Assembly: GCA_021647445.1 (NCBI GenBank)
Contig: JAKIUS010000011.1
Location: 1 to 12,086 of the forward strand
From: Geopsychrobacter sp.
GTDB lineage: Bacteria; Desulfobacterota; Desulfuromonadia; Desulfuromonadales; Geopsychrobacteraceae
Direction: 5' to 3'
DNA: 12,086 bases
The position numbers and the translations under genes were made by a program. Below are positions 7,017-12,086 of the stretch, piece after piece. Positions within the stretch are counted from its first letter, which is position 1, and each line of letters opens with the position of its first letter. The notes under the pieces were generated by a model. That model saw nothing but the letters and a program-made list of their open reading frames with translations, was not told the DNA's origin and did not search any database.

Positions 7017-8138
7017 TAACGGCAGGGCGAGGAGCATGAAAATAGCAGCAAAGTAGAAGAGAGTTTCAAGGCCAGCCAGTTCGCCGATAACCCCTAGCAA
7101 CAACGAGCCAACAAATGCCCCGCCATCGATGCTGCCGGTAAAAATGCCGGTCACCTTGCCGCGTAGTTCATAGGCCTCACCACGAATCGCCATGGCGTTG
7201 AGTGCCGGGAAGACCAGTCCGTGACCGGCACCCGATAGCAGACCACTGATAATCAGGAGTCCGCGACTGTCACAGAAGGGTAGGCCGAACATGCCGATTG
7301 CGCTCAACAGAACGCCCCAGGGCAGAAGTCGGTTTTCGCCAAAGCGATCTGCTATGCGTCCGGCGATAAAGCGGATACCGACTGCGGCGGCCGAATAGGC
7401 GAGGTAGTAACTGGAGATAAAGACGATTCCTTTCTTAGCGGCCAGTGGGGTGACAAATGTGCCGGTTGCCGCTAGTCCGAAGCCGAAGATCCCCGCAATA
7501 AGAGCGACGCGCAGATGCTTAGGCTGTTTCAATAGACTAAAGAAACCGACTCCGTTCAATCTCTCTGTTATCTCGCGTTTTGTCTCCGTGACCGGGAGGT
7601 GAAGCAGAAGCCCGATGCCCGCAAAGAGGGCCGCTTCGAGGAATAGGGCTGAAAAGCCACCGAATTTGATCATAAGTTCGGCCATCGCTGGCCCGATGGC
7701 CATGCCGATGAGTCCCGAGGTGCCGAACATCCCGATCCCTTCGTTTAGGCGTGTGGGCGGGATCAGGTCGACAATGAAGGTGAAGATAGCGGTGAAACAG
7801 ATGGCCAGGCCGATGCCATGGATAACGCGCAGAAACATGAGCGGCCAGAAGAAATTGGTGATGTCACCTGAAAGCGGCAGATAGAAAAGCGGAGCCAGGG
7901 TCATGATCAGGCTGCCGAGGGTGTAGCTGCGCTTACGCCCGATGCGGTCGATCATCTCTGAAATCCAGGGACGGCAGGCCGCCGAGGCGAGGGCGAAACA
8001 GCCCATCAACAGGCCAATATCGGTTTCGTTGCCACCATGGGCGGTGATGAAGAGCGGAAAGAGAAAGAATCCGGCAAAGCTGGCCACGATCAACAGGTTG
8101 GTGACATAGAGTGCTGCGAAGGCAGGCGTATAGAGCAT
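6996..8138 (-). CDS. MFS transporter
   Basis: This 380-residue polytopic membrane protein has the major facilitator layout of about twelve helices in two halves. The loop between helices 2 and 3 carries the MFS signature EMIDRIGRKR (61-70, with Asp64), and a related RFIAGRIADRFGENRL occurs in the second half. The motif GTSGLIGMAIGPAMAEL in helix 5 (antiporter-type glycine-rich motif C) suggests a proton-coupled exporter. The substrate cannot be told from the sequence. It starts 10 bases after the stop of the yqaA-like gene on the same strand, so the two form one minus-strand transcription unit; the ribosome-binding site is weak (GAG upstream). Its 3' end overlaps the opposing TVP38-like gene by 21 bases, with no visible terminator between them. 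Confidence 0.9.
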   Translation of the reverse strand: MLYTPAFAALYVTNLLIVASFAGFFLFPLFITAHGGNETDIGLLMGCFALASAACRPWISEMIDRIGRKRSYTLGSLIMTLAPLFYLPLSGDITNFFWPLMFLRVIHGIGLAICFTAIFTFIVDLIPPTRLNEGIGMFGTSGLIGMAIGPAMAELMIKFGGFSALFLEAALFAGIGLLLHLPVTETKREITERLNGVGFFSLLKQPKHLRVALIAGIFGFGLAATGTFVTPLAAKKGIVFISSYYLAYSAAAVGIRFIAGRIADRFGENRLLPWGVLLSAIGMFGLPFCDSRGLLIISGLLSGAGHGLVFPALNAMAIRGEAYELRGKVTGIFTGSIDGGAFVGSLLLGVIGELAGLETLFYFAAIFMLLALPLLRLRVR

Positions 8139-8148
8139 CAGTTAAATC

Positions 8149-8601
8149 TCAAAGCAGCTGGCGGCCGGTCAGGGTTAAGAATGCGACAAGGCTGTAACGG
8201 GCCGTTTTGCCCAGTGAGACCAGTAAGATAAAAGAGTCAAAGCGGTGCTTCAGGCTACCAGCAACCAGACAGAGTGGATCGCCGACCAGCGGCAGCCAGG
8301 AGAAGAGCAGCGCCCAGTGTCCATAAGTTTTGAACCAGCGCTCAGCTTTTTGCTGGGCCCGGTTGTCGATGCGCAGTAGCTTCTCAATCAGCCAGCGGCT
8401 TCCGCCGCGTCCGATCAGGTAGCTGGTGATCGCGCCGAGACTGTTGCCCAAGCTGGCCACCAGGACTGTCGTGAGTGGAAAATGTCCTTCTAAAAGCAGC
8501 GCTACCAGCAACCATTCTGAACCTAAAGGCAGCAGGGTCGAGGCACAGAAGCTGAGGAGAAAGAGCGACAGCAGGCCATGTTGGGTCAGGATTTCGGGCA
8601 T
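8149..8601 (-). CDS. yqaA: YqaA-like membrane protein (DedA superfamily)
   Basis: The 150-residue product matches the small YqaA family in length (E. coli YqaA is 142) and pattern: an N-terminal helix, then STLLPLGSEWLLVALLLEG, SLGNSLGAITSYLIGRGGSR, a charged segment with AERWFKTYGHWALLFSWLPL, and VGDPLCLVAGSLKHRF. It is a distant relative of DedA/VTT proteins, so it is notable that it lies close to another member of the superfamily at 6345. The function is unknown. It heads a two-gene minus-strand unit with the MFS transporter. No Shine-Dalgarno sequence precedes the ATG, and a good -10 box lies only seven bases upstream, so the mRNA may be leaderless. Confidence 0.85.
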   Translation of the reverse strand: MPEILTQHGLLSLFLLSFCASTLLPLGSEWLLVALLLEGHFPLTTVLVASLGNSLGAITSYLIGRGGSRWLIEKLLRIDNRAQQKAERWFKTYGHWALLFSWLPLVGDPLCLVAGSLKHRFDSFILLVSLGKTARYSLVAFLTLTGRQLL

Positions 8602-8608
8602 CGTTTGG

Positions 8609-8637
8609 ACTATAACAGGCCGAATCGTTCGAGGAAA
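8609..8637 (-). promoter_or_regulatory. Candidate promoter for yqaA-MFS unit
   Basis: On the minus strand, TATAGT (8609-8614) matches five of six bases of the -10 consensus. A weak -35 (TTTCCT, 8632-8637) stands 17 bases upstream. Transcription would begin at or next to the yqaA ATG. The -35 match is poor, so this is tentative. Confidence 0.35.
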
Positions 8638-8647
8638 GTCGCAACTC

Positions 8648-8676
8648 TTGCCGCCCTCTCATCTGCGGTGTAAGGT
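8648..8676 (+). promoter_or_regulatory. Candidate promoter for the mqnP operon
   Basis: TTGCCG (8648-8653) and TAAGGT (8671-8676) are separated by exactly 17 bases and lie 26 bases before the mqnP start, in the 101-base gap between divergent genes. Each box matches only half of the consensus strongly, so confidence is low, but a promoter must lie in this gap or within the divergent gene. Confidence 0.3.
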
Positions 8677-8702
8677 GTCGCCCTGACCAATCTCTTGAAA
8701 CC

Positions 8703-9602
8703 ATGGATCCTCTGATGCAAATGACAATCAATCGTGAACAGCTTCTGGCTAAAATCCGCGCCCTGCTGGAGATGATTAAATTCTCCCATACCATTTTTGC
8801 CTTCCCGTTTGCTCTTTTGGGGGTGGTTCTGGCCAGTCGTGCCAACGCCGGATTGCCGAGCTTCGGACAGGTCTTCTGGATCTGTGTGGCGATGGTCGGC
8901 GCACGCAGTGGTGCCATGGGTTTGAACCGTCTGATCGACGCGCGGATCGATGCCGCCAATCCCCGCACCGCAGAACGGCATATCCCGGCGGGTAAGGTGT
9001 CGCGTCGGGAGGCCTGGCTGTTTATTGTCGCTTCTTTAGCGATCTTTCTGTTCGCCGCCTGGATGCTCAACCCGCTCTGTTTGAAGCTGGCCCCCGTGGC
9101 GATCGGATTATTTATCCTTTACGCCCTGTGCAAACGTTTCACCCATTACGCCCACATCGTCCTCGGTCTGTGCCTGTCGGCGGCGCCTGTCGGGGCCTAT
9201 ATCGCCCTGCGCGGCGAATTGGACTGGCCGGTTGTGGCTTTAGCGTTGGCGGTGCTCTTCTGGGTTGCTGGTTTTGATATCTTCTACGCCCTGCAGGATT
9301 ACGACTACGATGTCGCGCGTGGGTTGCATTCGATTCCATCAAAACTCGGTATTGAAAAATCCTTTCTGCTGGTGCGGATCTTCCACGGCTTGATGCTGGC
9401 CTTTCTGCTACTGGTTATCCCCGGCAGTGGCCTAGGCTGGATTTACTTTGCCGGGGTGTTGGTGGTGGCTGGGCTGTTAATGTATGAGCATAGTCTGGTC
9501 GCGCCGGATGATCTGTCGAAGCTGGATGCGGCCTTCTTTAATATGAACGGTTACATCAGTGTGACGATTTTTGTTTTTGCACTGGTTGATGCGGTTGTTT
9601 AG
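8703..9602 (+). CDS. mqnP: UbiA-type polyprenyltransferase, MqnP
   Basis: This 299-residue membrane enzyme belongs to the UbiA aromatic prenyltransferases. It most likely attaches the polyprenyl chain to 1,4-dihydroxy-6-naphthoate in the futalosine route to menaquinone. The first Asp-rich motif is NRLIDARID (75-83) followed by AANPRTAERHIPAG. The second is DIFYALQDYDYDVARG (from D192) followed by LHSIPSKLG. These bind the prenyl diphosphate and Mg2+. The remainder is a series of hydrophobic helices. Placing it in the futalosine branch rather than ubiquinone synthesis rests on neighbouring mqnE and the DIxYALQD wording of the second motif. The start is uncertain: ATG codons at 8703, 8715 and 8721 are in frame and none has a strong ribosome-binding site. 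It is followed after 28 bases by ubiX. Confidence 0.9.
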   Translation: MDPLMQMTINREQLLAKIRALLEMIKFSHTIFAFPFALLGVVLASRANAGLPSFGQVFWICVAMVGARSGAMGLNRLIDARIDAANPRTAERHIPAGKVSRREAWLFIVASLAIFLFAAWMLNPLCLKLAPVAIGLFILYALCKRFTHYAHIVLGLCLSAAPVGAYIALRGELDWPVVALALAVLFWVAGFDIFYALQDYDYDVARGLHSIPSKLGIEKSFLLVRIFHGLMLAFLLLVIPGSGLGWIYFAGVLVVAGLLMYEHSLVAPDDLSKLDAAFFNMNGYISVTIFVFALVDAVV

Positions 9603-9604
9603 GT

Positions 9605-9625
9605 GTGACGAGTGACAAGTGGGAT
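9605..9625 (+). repeat. Short heptad repeat upstream of ubiX
   Basis: Three seven-base units, GTGACGA, GTGACAA and GTGGGAT, follow each other directly between the mqnP stop and the ubiX start. They share the seven-base period of the larger element at 3805-3866 but not its sequence or palindrome. The third unit supplies a GTGGGA that could serve as ribosome-binding site for the GTG at 9631. Confidence 0.45.
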
Positions 9626-9630
9626 ACAAG

Positions 9631-10236
9631 GTGAAAAATAATATCGTTGTTGGCATAACCGGGGCATCCGGATCTATTTATGGTCTGCGGCTGATCGAGG
9701 AGTTGCTGCGTGCTGAAAAAAAGGTGAGCTTGCTCCTGACCTCTGCCGGTCGTCAGGTGTTGGCTCACGAAACCGATCAGCAACTCGATACCGAGCCTGC
9801 CGTTTGCACGCAACAGCTTTTGCAATATTTCGGTTCTGAAGGGAAGCTGCAGACCTTCAGCATGGATGATTTCTTTGCCCCGGTCGCCAGCGGTTCCAGC
9901 GCGCCCGATGCCGTGGTGATCTGTCCTTGTTCCATGGGAACCCTGGGGCGTATCGCCGCCGGGCTCTCGGGTAATCTGCTCGAACGGGTTGCCGATGTGG
10001 CGCTCAAGGAGCAGAAGCAACTGTTGCTGGTACCGCGTGAAACCCCCTTCAACCAGATCCATCTTGAGAACCTGCTACGCATTTCACGGGCCGGGGGGCA
10101 GATTCTGCCCGCCATGCCCGCCTTTTATCAGCAGCCGCAGTCGGTTGAGGAGATGGTTGATTTCGTGGTCGGCAAGGTGCTGGATCAATTGGGGGTGGAA
10201 CATCAACTGTTCACGCGCTGGGGAGTTGGAGAATAA
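9631..10236 (+). CDS. ubiX: UbiX-type flavin prenyltransferase (MqnM)
   Basis: UbiX joins a dimethylallyl group to reduced FMN to make prenyl-FMN, the cofactor of UbiD-type decarboxylases. Motifs seen are the N-terminal flavin-binding GITGASGSIYGLRL, then CPCSMGTLGRIAAGLSGNLL, and LVPRETPFNQIHLENLL followed by GGQILPAMPAFY. The protein ends with the usual LDQLGVEHQLFTRWG. At 201 residues it is full length. GTG at 9631 is chosen because it gives MKNNIVVGITGASG and has GTGGGA a suitable distance upstream. GTG at 9619 would add four residues. It follows mqnP closely, so the pair is probably one operon; in futalosine clusters this paralogue is called MqnM. The UbiD partner is not adjacent; the only candidate in this window is at 647-1984. 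Confidence 0.93.
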   Translation: MKNNIVVGITGASGSIYGLRLIEELLRAEKKVSLLLTSAGRQVLAHETDQQLDTEPAVCTQQLLQYFGSEGKLQTFSMDDFFAPVASGSSAPDAVVICPCSMGTLGRIAAGLSGNLLERVADVALKEQKQLLLVPRETPFNQIHLENLLRISRAGGQILPAMPAFYQQPQSVEEMVDFVVGKVLDQLGVEHQLFTRWGVGE

Positions 10237-10263
10237 AGGACGCTTTTTAAGAATAACTCAAAC

Positions 10264-10362
10264 TTGATTTGTTGCGATTACCGGCAGTCAGATTATGGCA
10301 AGGCCATTTTGCCTATGACGGTTTTGCGGCGGCTGGATTCTGTGTTGGTGTTGAACAAATAA
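10264..10362 (+). pseudogene. Remnant of hsdM (type I methyltransferase N-terminus)
   Basis: The frame ending at TAA 10360-10362 reads DYRQSDYGKAILPMTVLRRL followed by DSVLVLNK. This is close to the conserved N-terminal segment of one HsdM subfamily (typical wording [28 protein letters not shown]). Just before it, another frame reads DLLR (10266-10277), the residues expected ahead of the Asp-Tyr, so about four bases have been lost at that point. Upstream of DLLR that frame has a stop. No methyltransferase catalytic motif or other hsd gene is present. It is therefore a decayed stub of a type I restriction-modification operon, lying just ahead of a Bro-N gene of the kind sometimes carried in such operons. 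Confidence 0.7.
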
Positions 10363-10417
10363 GAGGAATTAGCTCTATCTGTCAGGAGCCTGGGAAAAAT
10401 ATTTTGGAGGATTGATT

Positions 10418-11290
10418 ATGGGGGAATTAAAAAATAAAGAGCAAACGTTAGTCGTTTTTGAAAGCCAGGAAATACGCAGAGATTGGCATCAGGAGGAATG
10501 GTGGTTTTCGGTTGTTGATGTTGTTGGTGTACTGATGGAGCAGGATGATTTATTGAAGGCTAGAAAATATTGGAACAAACTGGCTCAGCGTCTGCGCGAT
10601 GAAGGAAGCGAAGTGGTGACAAATTGTCACCAGTTGAAAATGAAAGCCCCTGACGGCAAGATGCGCAAAACCGACTGCGCCAATACCGAAGGCCTTTTCC
10701 GCATCATCCAGTCCATCCCCTCCCCTAAGGCAGAACCTTTTAAGCGCTGGCTGGCAGCGGTCGGTTATGAACGGGTGCAAGAGATAGAAAATCCGGAACT
10801 TGCCCAGCAAAGGATGAAAGCCCTCTATGAGCAAAAGGGCTATTCCAAAGACTGGATTGACAAACGCTTACGCGGCATGGCCATCCGTCAGAACCTGACT
10901 GATGAATGGCAGCAGCGGGGGATCAAAGAGCAGAGCGACTATGGCATTCTGACCGCTGAAATCTCAAGAGCCACCTTCGGTATGACACCTGGCGAGTATA
11001 AAAAACACAAAAACATCCCAGCAAAATCAAAGGCTAACTTGCGGGATAATATGACCGACCTTGAGCTGATCTTCACCATGCTGGGAGAAAAGGTCACCAC
11101 CGAAATATCTCGTCAGGAAAAGCCTGAGACCTTTCCTGAAAACAAACAGGTTGCCCGGCGCGGCGGCAAGGTTGCTGGTAATGCCCGCAAGGATACCGAA
11201 AAAGAGTTGGGCCGATCCGTTATCTCCAAAGATAATTATCTGTCCGATCAGTTGCCTGGTAATGAGCAGCAGAAGCTGGAGAACGAATAA
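10418..11290 (+). CDS. Bro-N/antirepressor-type protein
   Basis: The 290-residue product has an N-terminal Bro-N-like domain (about 10-125: VVFESQEIRRDWHQEEWWFS, VVDVVGVLMEQDD, YWNKLAQRL, NTEGLFRIIQSIPSPKAEPF, KRWLAAVGYERVQE). Bro-N domains bind DNA in phage antirepressors and related proteins. The C-terminal region (about 205-280: NLRDNMTDLELIFTMLGEK, TTEISRQEKPETF, ARRGGKVAGNAR, GRSVIS) is shared with DinD- and RhuM-like accessory proteins that often lie in restriction-modification and other defence loci. The start at 10418 is set by TGGAGGA (10405-10411); a TTG at 10412 lies too close to it. The gene is intact, unlike the hsdM stub before it. It separates ubiX from mqnE in what would otherwise be one menaquinone group. 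The cellular role is unknown. Confidence 0.85.
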   Translation: MGELKNKEQTLVVFESQEIRRDWHQEEWWFSVVDVVGVLMEQDDLLKARKYWNKLAQRLRDEGSEVVTNCHQLKMKAPDGKMRKTDCANTEGLFRIIQSIPSPKAEPFKRWLAAVGYERVQEIENPELAQQRMKALYEQKGYSKDWIDKRLRGMAIRQNLTDEWQQRGIKEQSDYGILTAEISRATFGMTPGEYKKHKNIPAKSKANLRDNMTDLELIFTMLGEKVTTEISRQEKPETFPENKQVARRGGKVAGNARKDTEKELGRSVISKDNYLSDQLPGNEQQKLENE

Positions 11291-11442
11291 TGGCGTATTG
11301 TGGGAAAAAGTAAAGGAGCGGAGGGGTCAGAATCAGGGAATTTTTTAAAAGATTTTGGAAGATCAGTCGTTCGGAGTGCTGGTGAAAGAATTGGTGATGA
11401 AAAAGGTGTATGCAAAATTGAATGAAGGATCATCGAGAGAAT
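11291..11442 (+). other. Right flank of the Bro-N insertion
   Basis: After the Bro-N stop, the same frame stays open for 44 codons (to TGA 11423-11425), reading for example SGNFLKDFGRSVVRSAGERI, which I do not recognise; chance could give this. The stretch GGAGGGGTCAGAATCAGGGA (11320-11339) followed by a T run resembles sequences seen next to REP-type elements, but no hairpin is evident. The mqnE promoter, if it has its own, should lie here; no convincing boxes were found. Confidence 0.3.
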
Positions 11443-12086
11443 ATGGACAACCTGTTTAAATCAATAAAAGAAAAAGTTGCAGCGGGAACGCGCATTGATG
11501 ATGTTGAAGCCTTGGCATTGTTCGAATCGCACGATTTGCTCGTCATCGGTGAACTTGCGGCTGAGGCCAACCGGCGCAAGAACGGTGACAAGGTTTATTT
11601 CAACGTCAACCGGCACATCAACTACACCAACCTCTGTGTCAACCGTTGTACCTTCTGCGCATTCTCCAAAGAATCGGGCGAGACGGGAGAATATACTCTG
11701 GCGTTACAGGATGTGCGCGAGAAAGCCGAGCAGGCCGCTACAGCCAGGGCAACCGAAATCCACATCGTTGGCGGATTGCATCCCGAACTACCATTCGAAT
11801 TTTATCTGCAGATGCTGCGCTCAATCAAAGAGGTCTCAGCTGCTCTGCACATCAAGGCGTTCACGGCAGTGGAGATCGATTACTTCTCCGAGCTGGCCGA
11901 GTTGAGTATCCCTGAGGTGATAGCCGCGCTCAAGGAGGCGGGGCTCGGCTCGCTGCCCGGTGGTGGGGCAGAAATCTTCGCCCCCGCAGTGCGCGACAAG
12001 ATTTGCCCAGAAAAAATCTCCGGTGAGCGCTGGCTGGAAGTGACCGAGCAGGTCCATCTGGCCGGGCTGAAGTCGAACGCCACTAT
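11443..12086 (+). CDS. mqnE: Aminofutalosine synthase MqnE (N-terminal part)
   Basis: MqnE is the radical SAM enzyme that joins the chorismate-derived enolpyruvyl benzoate to SAM, forming aminofutalosine early in the futalosine menaquinone pathway. The 214 codons visible hold the [4Fe-4S] site CVNRCTFC (Cys65, Cys69, Cys72), preceded by the typical YFNVNRHINYTNL, and then EIHIVGGLHPELPFEFY and GSLPGGGAEIFAP. The phrase NRHINYTN and the absence of the TYIVDRNI wording of MqnC favour MqnE over that paralogue. The gene runs off the right edge. The ATG at 11443 gives the normal N-terminus, though the ribosome-binding site is imperfect: GAGAG is very close and GAAGGA (11424-11429) is 13 bases away. 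It belongs functionally with mqnP and ubiX but is separated from them by the Bro-N insertion. Confidence 0.93.
   Translation, partial: MDNLFKSIKEKVAAGTRIDDVEALALFESHDLLVIGELAAEANRRKNGDKVYFNVNRHINYTNLCVNRCTFCAFSKESGETGEYTLALQDVREKAEQAATARATEIHIVGGLHPELPFEFYLQMLRSIKEVSAALHIKAFTAVEIDYFSELAELSIPEVIAALKEAGLGSLPGGGAEIFAPAVRDKICPEKISGERWLEVTEQVHLAGLKSNAT

Noticed and set aside
8384..9070. 228-codon minus-strand frame across yqaA and mqnP
   Set aside because: It spans the divergent promoter region and two real genes in other frames; the product is unlike any family I know.
11291..11422. Programmed read-through extension of the Bro-N protein
   Set aside because: The frame is open for only 44 codons after TAA, no recoding signal is seen, and chance accounts for an open stretch this long.
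11477..11915. Overlapping plus-strand frames inside mqnE
   Set aside because: They are out-of-frame shadows; the frame from 11443 carries the radical SAM motif and is open to the window edge.

Overview
The window is about 12 kb of bacterial chromosome. It looks like an anaerobically respiring deltaproteobacterium of the Desulfuromonas/Geobacter type. This is an inference from the gene set (complex I, futalosine-type menaquinone genes), moderate GC content and style of intergenic repeats. No rRNA or other taxonomic marker is present.

Layout, left to right. (1) The 3' third of nuoN, closed by a strong intrinsic terminator. (2) A plus-strand group: a divergent UbiD-family decarboxylase, recQ, a palindromic heptad-repeat element, and xth (exonuclease III). 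(3) A 1.6 kb islet carrying a stand-alone class II Fic gene. It is bounded on the left by the real 3' end of xth and on the right by a second, diverged copy of those last 80 bases, which abuts the next gene. Between fic and that copy lies a short stretch resembling the N-terminus of a restriction-modification methyltransferase. (4) A TVP38/DedA-like membrane protein gene, overlapping tail to tail with a minus-strand pair (MFS transporter and YqaA-like protein). (5) A menaquinone group on the plus strand: mqnP (UbiA-type prenyltransferase), ubiX/mqnM (flavin prenyltransferase) and, after an insertion, mqnE (aminofutalosine synthase, running off the window). The insertion holds a frameshifted hsdM N-terminal remnant and a complete Bro-N/antirepressor-type gene.

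How the genes work together. MqnE makes the early futalosine intermediate. MqnP prenylates the naphthoate. UbiX makes the prenyl-FMN cofactor that a UbiD-type decarboxylase needs. Complex I reduces the resulting menaquinone. The UbiD-like protein beside nuoN could be the decarboxylase, but two of its expected active-site residues are replaced. RecQ and Xth are DNA repair enzymes.

The most interesting signal is that two housekeeping gene groups have each received a small islet holding one intact gene of a kind that often rides in restriction-modification loci (Fic, Bro-N), next to a decayed piece that looks like a methyltransferase gene. At the fic islet the target gene's 3' end is duplicated, as expected when an element recombines at or replaces a gene end.
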